Assembly: GCA_004193555.1 (NCBI GenBank)
Contig: RPGP01000029.1
Location: 1 to 36,092 of the forward strand
Length of the DNA stretch: 36,092 nucleotides
From: Desulfobacteraceae bacterium Eth-SRB1
GTDB taxonomy: Bacteria; Desulfobacterota; Desulfobacteria; Desulfobacterales; ETH-SRB1
Reading direction: 5' to 3'
The notes beneath the pieces are model-generated. The model searched no databases. It saw nothing but the letters and a program-made list of their open reading frames with translations, and was not told the origin of the DNA. Both the position numbers and the translations under genes were made by a program. Shown piece by piece: positions 1-8,686 of the stretch; the stretch's first letter is position 1; each line of letters begins with the position of its first letter.

Positions 1-48
1 GAAGATATACCATAGGCTGTTTTGAATATCTAAAGATACAAAGATTTA

Positions 49-80
49 ATCGTGAGCCCATTGCCTTAATAGGGCACGAT
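49..80. repeat. Bulged hairpin upstream of the TIR remnant
   Basis: ATCGTG pairs with CACGAT and an inner CCC pairs with GGG, leaving a 2-nt AG bulge on the left arm and a 12-nt loop. No T-run follows, so it is not an obvious terminator. Bases 81-163 contain TTCTAAC near 85 and GTTAGGC near 143, which faintly recall the outer boxes of an integron attC site, but the inner boxes do not pair properly. Function unknown. Confidence 0.35.
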
Positions 81-163
81 GGGTTCTAACGGGGATTACC
101 TCAGGTGACTGTGGTTTTTACCCAATCCGCTGATTTTAGTCGTTAGGCATTAAGGAGAGTTCG

Positions 164-454
164 TTGCACGATTCATTTATTTCCTATGCGGTAGAAGACA
201 ATGATTTTGTATCCGATGTTGCATATGGGCTTAAAAGCAACGGTCTTAGTGTGTGGTTCGCTCCATTATGCCTTAAAGTAGGTGACAAGCTACTTGATTC
301 AATTGAGAAAGGGTTGAGTGAGTCTAGAACTGGCATATTGGTTCTAAGCAAATCATATCTATCTAAAAATTGGACTTCCTATGAAATGGATATTCTCATC
401 CGTCAAAATATTGAAGGAAACCCTCTGTGCAGAGTAAAAATGTCGTGGTTTTAA
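164..454 (+). pseudogene. TIR-domain protein, N-terminal remnant
   Basis: A TTG start at 164 follows AAGGAGAG (152-159) at good spacing. The first ~85 residues read as the N-terminal half of a TIR domain: an initial strand with S-Y-A-x-E-D, then S-V-W-F-A-P, G-D-K-L, and V-L-S-K-S-Y-L-S-K-N-W with S-Y-E-M after it. Bacterial TIR domains are commonly NADases or signal-producing enzymes in anti-phage systems. Homology stops at about residue 87 (Gly-Asn-Pro), and a short unrelated tail leads to a stop at 454, whereas full TIR proteins are much longer. The breakpoint, about 420-432, is where a HerA-like fragment begins in another frame, so a deletion has probably removed the rest of this gene and the start of the next. 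The remnant is unlikely to work alone. Confidence 0.7.
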
Positions 455-978
455 ATCTACGTGATGTTAATCTTGATATGCGGAAAACTATTCCTCTAAT
501 AGTGGCAAAGCATATTTACAATGGGCATAAACAGGCAAACAATAAAAAATCTCTCTCAATTATTATTGACGAGGCTCACAATATTTTATCCAAAACATCA
601 TTCCGTGAAACCGAAGATTGGAAAGATTATAGACTTGAAACCTTTGAAGAAATAATTAAGGAAGGTCGTAAATTTGGGGTATTTGTAACAATAGCAAGCC
701 AAAGACCAAATGATATTTCTGAAACAATAATTTCTCAGGCTCATAACTATTTCATTCATCAACTTATCAATCAGCGTGACTTACAAACAATTGGGAATGC
801 TGTTTCTTATATAGACAAAATTACTGAAGAATCAATTCCTACACTTCCAATTGGAACTTGTGTATTCAGCGGAATTGCTACACCAATGCCTTTGAAACTA
901 AAAATTGAGGAGCTACCTGACGAGCAAAAACCAGATAGTCATACTTTGCAATTTGAAAGAATATCGAGGGTCACCTAA
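427..978 (+). pseudogene. HerA/DUF87-like ATPase, C-terminal fragment
   Basis: The reading frame from GTG 427 has a Walker B-like stretch (S-I-I-I-D-E-A-H-N), then F-G-V-F-V-T-I-A-S-Q-R-P, the arginine-bearing motif of HerA/FtsK-type ATPases, then a region like the C-terminus of DUF87 proteins. The Walker A motif and the N-terminal barrel are missing, so only about the last third of a typical ~550-600 aa protein remains. TIR or SIR2-type effectors next to HerA-like ATPases form two-gene defence systems; here both genes look collapsed into one deletion scar. The stop overlaps the next gene as TAATG, so the rhuM-like gene was probably translationally coupled to it. Whether the fragment is expressed is unknown. 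Confidence 0.65.
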
Positions 979-2018
979 TGCCCCCATCTCCAAACCAATC
1001 CGAAATCGTCCTATATACCACAACAGACGGCAAGGTTAAAATAGACACTGTTTTCCAAGGCGAAACTATTTGGCTTACTCAGAAAAAAATGGCAGAGCTT
1101 TTTGATGTTAAACGACCAGCCATAACAAAACACCTGAAAAATGTGTTTGAAAGCGGTGAATTAGACGAAAAAGTGGTTGGTTCCATTTTGGAACATACCA
1201 CCCAGCATGGCGCAATGGTTGGCAAAACGCAAACTCAATCAGTAAAGTATTACAACCTCGACGCAATTATCGCCGTTGGATACCGGGTCAACTCCAAACG
1301 GGCCACCCAGTTTAGAATATGGGCTACAAATATCCTGAAAGAATACATCATCAAAGGCTTTGCCATGGATGATGAACGCCTGAAACAGGTTAAAAAGTGG
1401 GATTATTTTGATGAGTGGCTGGAACGTATCCGGGATATTCGGGCTTCGGAAAAGCGATTCTATCAGAAAATCAGGGATATTTACGCGACTGCCATTGATT
1501 ATGATAAAACATCATATCAGGCACAGATTTTTTTTAAAAAAGTACAGAATAAAATGCTCTGGGCTACCACTGGTAAAACCGCTGCTGAACTTATTGAAAA
1601 CCGCAGTAATCCTCATGTGCCAAATATGGGACTAACTTCATGGCGTGGCTCTATTGTTCGAAAACAGGATGTACACATTGCTAAAAATTATTTGAATGCT
1701 GATGAAATAAAAGACCTGAATGAGATTGTCACTATGTATCTGGATTATGCCGAAAGACAAGCACGCCAAAGAAAAACTGTTACCATGGAGCAATGGGCGA
1801 ATAGGCTTGACAGTTTTTTAGAATTCAACGAACAGGAACTTTTAACCCATGCTGGCAAAGTTAAAGCGGAAGTTGCAAAAAAAATTGCTGACGACCGCTA
1901 TGAAAAGTTCGACCAAAAACGAAAAAAAGCAGAAGCACTAATAGCGGATGAAGAAGATATAAAACAGCTTGAAGAAATAGAAAAACAATTGCTTGATAAG
2001 CGAGACGATGGAAAATAA
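978..2018 (+). CDS. rhuM: RhuM-family protein (virulence RhuM/Fic-associated type)
   Basis: 346 aa, full length for the family. The N-terminal half carries the RhuM signature: an E-T-I-W-L-T-Q-K-K-M-A-E-L-F helix-turn-helix-like start, then Y-Y-N-L-D-A-I-I-A-V-G-Y-R-V-N-S and T-Q-F-R-I-W-A-T near residues 90-120. The C-terminal half is charged and helical and ends in a Lys/Glu-rich coiled coil. RhuM proteins were named from a Salmonella pathogenicity island and often sit beside type I restriction or other defence genes; their biochemical role is not settled. The ATG overlaps the stop of the HerA remnant (TAATG). A truncated paralogue lies at 16864, next to hsdR remnants. Family call strong; function open. 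Confidence 0.85.
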   Translation: MPPSPNQSEIVLYTTTDGKVKIDTVFQGETIWLTQKKMAELFDVKRPAITKHLKNVFESGELDEKVVGSILEHTTQHGAMVGKTQTQSVKYYNLDAIIAVGYRVNSKRATQFRIWATNILKEYIIKGFAMDDERLKQVKKWDYFDEWLERIRDIRASEKRFYQKIRDIYATAIDYDKTSYQAQIFFKKVQNKMLWATTGKTAAELIENRSNPHVPNMGLTSWRGSIVRKQDVHIAKNYLNADEIKDLNEIVTMYLDYAERQARQRKTVTMEQWANRLDSFLEFNEQELLTHAGKVKAEVAKKIADDRYEKFDQKRKKAEALIADEEDIKQLEEIEKQLLDKRDDGK

Positions 2019-2197
2019 ATTAAGCAGAATCCACTTTTACTGTAGTGATTACGATGCTTAAAGAGACTCTGGTATTGCTGTCAACAAGGGAATTGGATTG
2101 GGTATTAAGTGGTAAAGTTATTCCCGGAATAGGTGGCAGTTTTCGCCGGAATCCGCATAACGGCGGATCTGTTAATCATTGTTTTTCCCTGTCATTT

Positions 2198-3028
2198 TTA
2201 AAACAATTTATTATCCTTATCCAGAAGATTCTGTTTCGAAATAACGCTTCTGCCCAGTTCTTTTTCGGTTTCTTTCCTGGCATTTCCGGCAACTTTACCC
2301 CCGCGCCTGGCAACCTTTTTATTTTGAGGAAACGTATCCGGTTTCTCTTTTTTGGAAATCTCTGTGGTGACGCGCTCGCCTAACATTGTAAAAATCAGTT
2401 CCAAATCATCCATATGGTCGCGTAAATTGGCTTTTGATTTTTCAGGAAGATTCTTATATTTCTTATAGTCACCCGGTGTCATTCCAAATGTGGCATTGGA
2501 AATCTCGGCAGTTAAAATGGCAAAGTCTTTTTGTTTATCAATTCCGCGCTCTTTCCATTCATCGGTCAGATTCTGCCGTATGGCGATGCCCCTTAATCTT
2601 TTGTCAATCCAGTCTTTGGGATAGCCTTTTTTCTCATAGATTTCTTTCATCCGTTGTTGCGCCAGTTCGGGATTTTCTATCTCGTCAAGCCGGTCATGAC
2701 CCACCTGCGCCAACCAGCGTTTGAAAGGCTCGGCTTTTTTACTGGGGATTGATTGAATCAGACGAAAAACATCTTTGGTGTTTCCTGCTAACGTTTTTCT
2801 CTTTTTACCTGTTTTTGTTGGCATCTCTACCTGGGGACAATTTGTCCCTATGTAGAATCCAAGCTCTTCATCTCTTTTACGAATTTTTTTCAGATAGTCA
2901 GTAGAGTTGATGCTTTCGGTTAACACTCCAATTACGTCAACCAATGAATAAAGCCATTCATCATTATGCCAGGTTCTGCGAATTTCTTTGCCTTGAAACA
3001 CGATCAGTTTATTTTGCTTATTTGTCAT
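2198..3028 (-). CDS. Bro-N domain protein, DinD-like (phage antirepressor type)
   Basis: 276 aa from the ATG at 3028. I prefer this start because AAGGT lies upstream on the coding strand; an in-frame TTG at 3061 would add 11 residues. Residues ~8-100 form a Bro-N domain (R-R-T-W-H-N-D-E-W-L-Y-S-L-V-D-V-I, then Q-S-I-P-S-K-K-A-E-P-F-K-R-W-L-A). The C-terminal part, with W-I-D-K-R-L-R-G-I-A-I-R, L-T-A-E-I-S and D-L-E-L-I-F-T-M-L-G-E-R, matches the DinD-like arrangement. Bro-N proteins are mostly phage-derived DNA-binding regulators. It converges on the rhuM-like gene across ~180 bp with no obvious feature. Intact; the chromosomal role is unknown. Confidence 0.85.
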   Translation of the reverse strand: MTNKQNKLIVFQGKEIRRTWHNDEWLYSLVDVIGVLTESINSTDYLKKIRKRDEELGFYIGTNCPQVEMPTKTGKKRKTLAGNTKDVFRLIQSIPSKKAEPFKRWLAQVGHDRLDEIENPELAQQRMKEIYEKKGYPKDWIDKRLRGIAIRQNLTDEWKERGIDKQKDFAILTAEISNATFGMTPGDYKKYKNLPEKSKANLRDHMDDLELIFTMLGERVTTEISKKEKPDTFPQNKKVARRGGKVAGNARKETEKELGRSVISKQNLLDKDNKLF

Positions 3029-3085
3029 AATTAGTACCTTGCTAATTTCAGTTGTACCCAAATTGGGGACAGTTGCAACCTGAAT

Positions 3086-3589
3086 TTACAGGTAGTAATC
3101 TTTAAATTTTTCTGCAAAGCTTTCCTGCCTTATTCTAATTTCGACAACTACTGGATTTACTTCAAAAGGTTCAGCCAGTTCATTCGAGGCATAGGAACAA
3201 AATTCATGTGAAAGGTGTTTGCCTTTTGTCGGTCTCGACTGTAAATATTCGATAAATTCCTGTTCAGAATTAAAGGGAAGACCTTCATATAATGACTTAT
3301 GCATAATGAAGTGGCCTATTTCGTGCGCAAGAGTGAACCTGTATTTTTCCACAAAATTATCATACTGATATTCATCGATAAAAATCTTCGTTCGATCAGC
3401 ACTTAAAAAACCGCTTTGGCTGAAGATTTTATATAAATTGGGAAAAGGAACTATATGTAGTCCCAAATCAGATTCAATTATCCACTCAATTGGTATTGGC
3501 AGCTTTAATGACGAATGGTATTTTTTCAGAAAATCTTCTACATATTCACCGACATGCCTATAGGTCAGATACGATGTCTTGAATGTCAT
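3086..3589 (-). CDS. ImmA/IrrE-family metallopeptidase
   Basis: 167 aa with the zinc-peptidase motif H-E-I-G-H (H89, E90, H93) and a later segment (S-N-E-L-A-E-P-F-E-V-N) in the place where the family supplies its third ligand. ImmA-type enzymes cleave partner XRE repressors and so act as regulated derepressors. The gene overlaps the upstream XRE gene by 4 bp, so the two are translated together. It is probably the derepressor or partner of that regulator; mobile-element switches and toxin-antitoxin-like pairs share this layout. Cleavage of this particular partner is inferred. Confidence 0.85.
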   Translation of the reverse strand: MTFKTSYLTYRHVGEYVEDFLKKYHSSLKLPIPIEWIIESDLGLHIVPFPNLYKIFSQSGFLSADRTKIFIDEYQYDNFVEKYRFTLAHEIGHFIMHKSLYEGLPFNSEQEFIEYLQSRPTKGKHLSHEFCSYASNELAEPFEVNPVVVEIRIRQESFAEKFKDYYL

Positions 3590-3960
3590 CTTAATTCCTT
3601 CTTGAGTGCCTTAAGTAGTTCCTGGATTTTTGCCTTCTCAACGCCCTCTTTTCTTATAGATCTAAAAAGTATCGGTACCTCGGCCATCAATTCCTTATCG
3701 GAAACGATACCGGTAGGAATTTTACCTGCACTAATGGTGGCTAAATCACAAAATTCCAACCAATCATCAGATTCTTCCTTGATGCCAAGTGCTGAAGCAT
3801 ATTGCAGTCTTTTTTCCTTGCTTTGTGGTGGTGTCAGGATACCTCTTTCGATCTTGCTAATATTACCCGCATCAAAACCATTCTCACGACAAAATTCCCT
3901 AAGGGTTTTCCCGAGAGCCTTTCGTTTTGCAGAAAAGAACTCTTCAAAATTTGTATACAT
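3586..3960 (-). CDS. XRE-family HTH regulator, partner of ImmA-like peptidase
   Basis: 124 aa. Residues ~8-60 form a Cro/C1-type helix-turn-helix (L-G-K-T-L-R-E-F-C, then D-A-G-N-I-S-K-I-E-R-G). The remaining helical tail resembles the C-termini of HTH proteins paired with COG2856 peptidases. The start codon has a very strong ribosome-binding site, AGGAGGTGAA directly before ATG. A perfect 34-bp palindrome lies 53-86 bp upstream of the start and is a likely operator for autorepression. The downstream peptidase gene overlaps by 4 bp, so the pair forms one operon. Confidence 0.85.
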   Translation of the reverse strand: MYTNFEEFFSAKRKALGKTLREFCRENGFDAGNISKIERGILTPPQSKEKRLQYASALGIKEESDDWLEFCDLATISAGKIPTGIVSDKELMAEVPILFRSIRKEGVEKAKIQELLKALKKELR

Positions 3961-4012
3961 TTCACCTCCTCCCTTTGCTCGCCATCATTTTACATTGTCT
4001 CTGTCTGTTGTT

Positions 4013-4046
4013 GTGTTATTTTATACAACGTTGTATAAAATAACAC
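4013..4046. promoter_or_regulatory. Perfect 34-bp palindrome, likely XRE operator
   Basis: The left arm GTGTTATTTTATACAAC and right arm GTTGTATAAAATAACAC are exact reverse complements with no spacer, 17 bp each. It lies in the upstream region of the XRE-ImmA operon, and no gene starts on its other side. A self-complementary site of this size suits one or two repressor dimers. Operator function is inferred. Confidence 0.7.
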
Positions 4047-4090
4047 GACACTTTTTTTATTCTATTATGACATATGCTTATCAATAGGGC

Positions 4091-4439
4091 TTAAGGCACT
4101 TAACTTATCAACTTATTTGCTAATTAGCGAATATTTCTTAGCCGTAGCCAGCTTCTTGCCTCGAATTACTGATTTGCCGACCTGCCTGTGACGTTGGGGA
4201 CGTTGGCACTCTGTCACCGCTGCCCATTTTCGGTGCAGTGCAGGCAGATTCATCTTGTTTGCGATCATCTCTCGATTATGACTCTGTGGTTCTCCTCAAG
4301 CCTTTCATACCCACTCACCCTGACCCTCTCCCACGAGTAGAAAGGGGAATAAGCTGTATGAAATCAGACACCACCGATAAAACCGGTGGTACGAGGAGGC
4401 CCATCTTTAAGCTAAACTCTTGGCGTTATTAGTCCAATA
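4091..4439. other. Gene-free region with repeat fragments
   Basis: No convincing gene. It holds CTGCCTG at 4182-4188 facing CAGGCAG at 4241-4247. At 4308-4350 there is a C/T-rich stretch with CACCCTGACCCTCTCCCACG, the widespread intergenic repeat type that also appears inside the hsdR remnant. At 4370-4390 a hairpin pairs ACCACCG with CGGTGGT. It looks like a pile-up of old repeat elements between the accessory block and the core genes. Confidence 0.5.
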
Positions 4440-4486
4440 TCCTGAATATCCTGTAGATCCTGTCAAAAAAGTCTCTTTGAAAAACC
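4440..4486 (-). repeat. Dispersed GACAGGAT-type repeat, copy 1
   Basis: Read on the minus strand, this contains GACAGGATCTACAGGATATT followed by CAGGAT, and it starts immediately after the stop codon of the M16C gene. Related copies lie at 9544-9571, 9707-9754 and 28811-28850. Function unknown; it is not a classical terminator. Confidence 0.7.
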
Positions 4487-7485
4487 TAAATCATGTAAAG
4501 CCTGAGCCGACTGTCGTGAGCTAATTTATCATTTGCCTCTTTTAACTTTTCCTCACCGGATATTACGGCAACAGACTGCTGAATGCTGCTCTGATTGAAG
4601 TATTTTTTTGCCGCCTCACCAACCTTGCTGCGGGTTAAGGCTAAAAGCCGTTTTTTAAAACGTATGCGATTTTCGTCGGACAGGGATACAATTTTTCTAT
4701 AAAACGCTTTTTTTGCTGCAGGGCCAGGAGGGTCCGGTTTGTCGATTCCGGAGCAAACCTGCAAAATTGCTTCCTTTACATCTTCATCAGTATAGTTTTC
4801 GGAATTTATAAAATTTGCGGCATCTTCATATACTCCCAGGGTGGAAATTATATGAGGATCCCTGTAAGAGCAGAAATTAAATATTCCGTCTTCAGAATTA
4901 TACAGGGCAAACCCGCCGTACGCGCCGCCTTTTTCCCTTATCTCGCGATGAAGATACATGGACCTGAGTATTTTGCTGATTACAGATAAGGCGGGAGCAT
5001 CTTCATGTTCCATGCGCACGGTTTTAAATGTTTGCGCAACAAATGAAACCGCAGAAGAGGTACTCCATCCCTCCCTGATGATTTCAGCGCCAGATTCGAT
5101 GTCAGATTCGATGTCCTGGGCCGTAAAGTCGTTTGATTGCCCATTTGCCATATTGTTTTGTATGGATTCCGCCAGAGAAGATGCGGCAGGCAGTGTGTTG
5201 TCTTCTCCGATAAGAGCCATTTTGAAATTAGCGCTCGAAAAAAAGTTTTTGCCTATTGATACAAGATCATCAGAAAGAGATTTCAGACTGTGCTCTGAAA
5301 GATCACCGGTAATATTTTTTATAAAATGCAACTGGTGGATGCCGTGCCAGGTTTCACTGAGGGCGCATGTCGGCGACAGGTTTCTCGAAGCAAGCGACAT
5401 GGCAAGCCCGTGTCCGTTTTGCACAACCATCGATTCCAGGCCTGCTCTGTATTCTAATAAAAGACTCTTTAATCGGTTTAGATCTGAAAAGTTGAATCCG
5501 GATAAAAGTTCATCGATGATTTCAAACATCCTTTTTAGATTACGGACAAGGCACTTTCCGCCAAAAGATATAAACGGCAAACAGGTGCCGTCGCCTTCAA
5601 AGCTTGTGCGCGCATGAGAGGATAATCCTATGCCGCCTGTATATGCATCGATAAGTTGAGCAATTTCCGTGTAATCACGCACTGCCGTGCCGATTTTTGG
5701 CAGGGCAAAGCAGAAAAAAGGCACAAGGGGAATCGTTTGTTTTTGCAAAGATGCGGTTCCAGCGGCAGCGGTAAAGTAGAATATGCCGGAGGTCGGCTGG
5801 CTATAACAGGTTGTCATCGGTTTGCTGAATCCGGTTGTTTCTTCTACTGTTTTAATTGAAGGAGGAATATCTTCAATTTCCAGCGTGGGAAGGCATGAGA
5901 TATCTTCTTTGCTTTCCTGCAGCGACATTAAAGATTTTGCGTCTTCTTTTATTTTGTTTAGATCAGAACCGCTCATGCCGGATCGGATATTTCTAAGTTC
6001 CGCTGCAACCCTTTTGTTCTCTTTCTCTTCCATCAAACTGTCAGGAACGAGTGTAAGAAGTATTCTGTGAGAATTATTTAAAAAATACTTTTTTATGCAG
6101 TTTTCAAAAAAATGATCTTTTGAAAGCTGTTCACGAATCTTTTTAAGGTCAGTATCAAACCGCAAAATCCTTTCGACATCGCCGCCGTGAAACCAGCTTC
6201 CTGAAACGGTTAAGAGCAATTTAATTCCATATGGATAAGGGGTGTTTGTTACTTCCTTGCGATGAAACTCAAGCTGGTGAATGGCTGATTCGATAAGTTT
6301 TTTGTCTATTCCTGATTCGCACAGGTTTTTCAAGACATCAAATATGATTGTTTCGATTTTTTCCGCAGCAGATTCCTCAACATCCTTGAGCCCGCAGACA
6401 AACATGGTATCCCTGTTGTCAGAATCATAACCTGTCCCATCGCTGAGGGCGGCGCCAAGCTCCGAGTCTATCAATGCCTTTCGCAGGGGAGACGCTGAGT
6501 TTCCAAGAAGAATTTGTGATAGTATTGAAAGGGCAAGAACCTCAAAAGAATCCTTGATGTCCGCTGTCAGCCATGCCGCGCAAACCTGGCATTTTTTTGA
6601 TGGATCTTCGTTTTTGCCGATCGGATATTGATATGTTACTTTTTTCGGTTTGCTCCAGTGTGGCTGGGACGGAACATCTGTTTTTGGATCAATCCGCTCA
6701 AAATTTCTTAAGATTTTGTCATGGATAAAAAGAAGATGTTTTTTGAGGGCCAGTTTTCCGTATGTATAAAAAAAAGCATTGCTTGGGTGATAATGACGTG
6801 CGTGGAAAGCCTTTAGCTGATTATATGTTAAACCCGGGATAATGGCGGGATCGCCGCCTGAGTTATAACTGTATGTTGTGTCAGGATAAATGGAATTTAA
6901 AAGAGCGCGCGCCATTATCTCGACAGGGGATGACATGGCGCCTTTCATTTCATTGTATACAACGCCTTTATAAACAAGAGATTCGGAATCTGAGTCTTTT
7001 AAAACATCTTCGACTTCCAGGCGGCAACCTTCCTGTTTAAAGCTGAGCTCATCTATGTTCGGGAAAAAGGCAGCGTCAAGATAAACATCCATGAGATTGT
7101 AAAAATCTTTTTTGTTTTGTGTGGAAAAAGGATACATGGTCCAGTCCGAAGCAGTAAAAGCATTCATGAAAGTGCTTAAACTTCTTTTTAACATGGAAAA
7201 GAATGGATCATGTACAGAGAATTTTCCGGAACCGCACAAAACAGTGTGCTCTAATATGTGCGCAACACCGGTTGAATTTGCGGGAACGGTTTTGAAGGCA
7301 ACGCCGAATGTATTTTCCTCGTCGTTATTGCTGATGTGGATGTGCCTGGCGCCTGTATCAGTATGCTCAAGCTCGTAAAAAATGGAATTAATTTCGTCGA
7401 GTTTGACGATCCTCTTAACAGAATAGCCAGAAACATCGTCGCCTGTGTTAATATCAGGATTATTTTTATCCGTCATTACATCCAT
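4486..7485 (-). CDS. M16C-family zinc peptidase (PreP/Cym1-like)
   Basis: 999 aa from the ATG at 7485. Reading further upstream would run through an inverted repeat (7506-7565) and into the neighbouring gene, so that extension is unlikely to be translated. The inverted zinc motif H-I-L-E-H is at residues ~76-80, followed by T-V-L-C-G-S-G-K-F-S-V-H-D-P-F-F and the M16C hallmark S-F/T-M-N-A-F-T-A-S-D-W-T-M-Y-P-F. Length and layout (two halves, catalytic site in the first) fit presequence-protease-type enzymes, which degrade short unstructured peptides in a closed chamber. There is no signal peptide, so it is probably cytosolic. It follows, on the same strand, a Lys-rich winged-helix gene. Confident family; substrate unknown. 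Confidence 0.93.
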   Translation of the reverse strand: MDVMTDKNNPDINTGDDVSGYSVKRIVKLDEINSIFYELEHTDTGARHIHISNNDEENTFGVAFKTVPANSTGVAHILEHTVLCGSGKFSVHDPFFSMLKRSLSTFMNAFTASDWTMYPFSTQNKKDFYNLMDVYLDAAFFPNIDELSFKQEGCRLEVEDVLKDSDSESLVYKGVVYNEMKGAMSSPVEIMARALLNSIYPDTTYSYNSGGDPAIIPGLTYNQLKAFHARHYHPSNAFFYTYGKLALKKHLLFIHDKILRNFERIDPKTDVPSQPHWSKPKKVTYQYPIGKNEDPSKKCQVCAAWLTADIKDSFEVLALSILSQILLGNSASPLRKALIDSELGAALSDGTGYDSDNRDTMFVCGLKDVEESAAEKIETIIFDVLKNLCESGIDKKLIESAIHQLEFHRKEVTNTPYPYGIKLLLTVSGSWFHGGDVERILRFDTDLKKIREQLSKDHFFENCIKKYFLNNSHRILLTLVPDSLMEEKENKRVAAELRNIRSGMSGSDLNKIKEDAKSLMSLQESKEDISCLPTLEIEDIPPSIKTVEETTGFSKPMTTCYSQPTSGIFYFTAAAGTASLQKQTIPLVPFFCFALPKIGTAVRDYTEIAQLIDAYTGGIGLSSHARTSFEGDGTCLPFISFGGKCLVRNLKRMFEIIDELLSGFNFSDLNRLKSLLLEYRAGLESMVVQNGHGLAMSLASRNLSPTCALSETWHGIHQLHFIKNITGDLSEHSLKSLSDDLVSIGKNFFSSANFKMALIGEDNTLPAASSLAESIQNNMANGQSNDFTAQDIESDIESGAEIIREGWSTSSAVSFVAQTFKTVRMEHEDAPALSVISKILRSMYLHREIREKGGAYGGFALYNSEDGIFNFCSYRDPHIISTLGVYEDAANFINSENYTDEDVKEAILQVCSGIDKPDPPGPAAKKAFYRKIVSLSDENRIRFKKRLLALTRSKVGEAAKKYFNQSSIQQSVAVISGEEKLKEANDKLAHDSRLRLYMI

Positions 7486-7505
7486 AAAGTCACCATTGTT
7501 GTTTG

Positions 7506-7565
7506 GTAGGGGCGTATTGCAATACGCCAGTACTTGTCGAGGGGCATATTGCAATACGCCCCTAC
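7506..7565. repeat. Inverted repeat of GTAGGGGCGTATTGCAATAC type
   Basis: The left arm begins GTAGGGGCGTATTGCAATAC; the right arm ends ATTGCAATACGCCCCTAC. The reverse complement of the right arm matches the left at all but one of about 22 positions, and each arm is itself nearly palindromic. It lies between the winged-helix gene and the M16C start. This is a common type of dispersed intergenic hairpin element; it may form a stem in the transcript. Confidence 0.8.
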
Positions 7566-7609
7566 TCTTGCCGTTTTTTTCAGGTGTAGCCGTGGGTTTA
7601 GTCCTGTAA

Positions 7610-7999
7610 TTATGAGGCAATATATATGCCGCGACCTTTTCGTTTTATCTTTTTAGTCTGGTCGAGACGAAAAATAATATTACGAAGTTTCTTTTCTCCA
7701 AAGCCGGTTTTTGCCAGGAGCGTTGGGAAATTCACCCCTTTTTTGAAGTTTTTTATGATTTTCAATGCCATATCAGAAGCGGTTGCAGGAGTTTTGCCGG
7801 CAGATGTTTTGCCCTTAGCGGTTTTGATTGATGTCCGTCTGGTTTTGCCTGATCCGGCTGTGGTTTTAATAAGATTTTCCAGCCTGTCGAGCCTTGCTAT
7901 CAGACTGTTAACATCTTTCTTGGTTGGAATGTCGTATTGCCTCATAAAAAATTTGACCATTGCGTCAAAGCTTACCGATTTTCCTCTTTTTTTAGCCAT
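7610..7999 (-). CDS. Lys-rich small protein with C-terminal winged helix (H1-like)
   Basis: 129 aa, strongly basic. Residues ~15-45 hold a short amphipathic coiled coil (D-V-N-S-L-I-A-R-L-D-R-L-E-N-L) of the kind found in phasin-family proteins. Residues ~46-72 are a Lys/Thr/Ala-rich linker like histone H1 tails. Residues ~73-129 look like a winged-helix domain ending in K-R-K-G-R-G-I-Y-I. The same three-part design, with clearly similar winged-helix sequence, recurs at 31306-31692. It is probably a nucleoid- or granule-associated DNA-binding protein; PhaF-like proteins combine similar parts. It stands ahead of an M16 peptidase on the same strand, as does its paralogue. Role inferred only. 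Confidence 0.75.
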   Translation of the reverse strand: MAKKRGKSVSFDAMVKFFMRQYDIPTKKDVNSLIARLDRLENLIKTTAGSGKTRRTSIKTAKGKTSAGKTPATASDMALKIIKNFKKGVNFPTLLAKTGFGEKKLRNIIFRLDQTKKIKRKGRGIYIAS

Positions 8000-8188
8000 G
8001 AGAACCTCCCTTTATTAATGATGAGTAATTAAAAATTGAAAAAAACAACGGGATCTATTTGAGAAAAGTTTAACCCAATATTTAATGTAACAACTACTTA
8101 ACAATGCAGAGGAAGTCAAGAAAAGGATAAATCAAATGATGCATTGAAAACAAAACAAAATCATGTTAGTTTGTATTCAAGGGTTGTG

Positions 8189-8668
8189 ATGAAAAATAAA
8201 AACAAACAAAACTCACGAAAAATGTGGCAATGGGATATGAGCTTCAAGCAGAATGTACGGCAATTGACTGCCCGCATTAAGCAGCTTCAGGGTGATCCCC
8301 ATTATATTGCGATGGGAATGGGAGCCGGTATTTTTGTTTGCTCAACCCCTACCTTTCCTTTTCAGACATTTTTAGCTATAGCTCTTGCCTTTATTCTACG
8401 GGGCAGCAAGGCATCCGCTGTAATCGGATCATGGATTGCCGCTCCGGGTATACCACTTTTTTACCTTGGAAGTTATAAAGTTGGAACCTTTTTACTTGGA
8501 AGTTCAGTTTCGATTGGGCTGGAGCCGAAGTCGATTTCCGATCTTTTAAATATGGGGCTGGGCGTTGCCGGCACCATGTTAACAGGCGGGATAATCGTCG
8601 GCCTTGTTCCAGGCATTGCCGCCTATTTCATAACCCGCAAAGTGTTCACAACTATCCGGTTAACATAA
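8189..8668 (+). CDS. DUF2062 membrane protein
   Basis: 159 aa from the ATG at 8189 (AAGGG a few bases upstream); a TTG at 8144 would add 15 residues without a clear ribosome site. The family motif is plain: G-D-P-H-Y-I-A-M-G-M-G-A-G-I-F-V, then T-P-T-F-P-F-Q-T-F-L-A-I-A-L-A and G-S-W-I-A-A-P-G-I-P. About three to four hydrophobic helices indicate an inner-membrane protein. DUF2062 proteins have no established biochemical role, though some are fused to glycosyltransferases. It ends 18 bp before rsmA and is probably co-transcribed with it. Confidence 0.85.
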   Translation: MKNKNKQNSRKMWQWDMSFKQNVRQLTARIKQLQGDPHYIAMGMGAGIFVCSTPTFPFQTFLAIALAFILRGSKASAVIGSWIAAPGIPLFYLGSYKVGTFLLGSSVSIGLEPKSISDLLNMGLGVAGTMLTGGIIVGLVPGIAAYFITRKVFTTIRLT

Positions 8669-8686
8669 ATTATTATCAGATAAATT

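Noticed and set aside
4238-4432. A 64-codon plus-strand reading frame in the repeat-rich region
   Set aside because: It runs through a known type of C/T-rich repeat and a hairpin, has no ribosome site and no recognisable domain.
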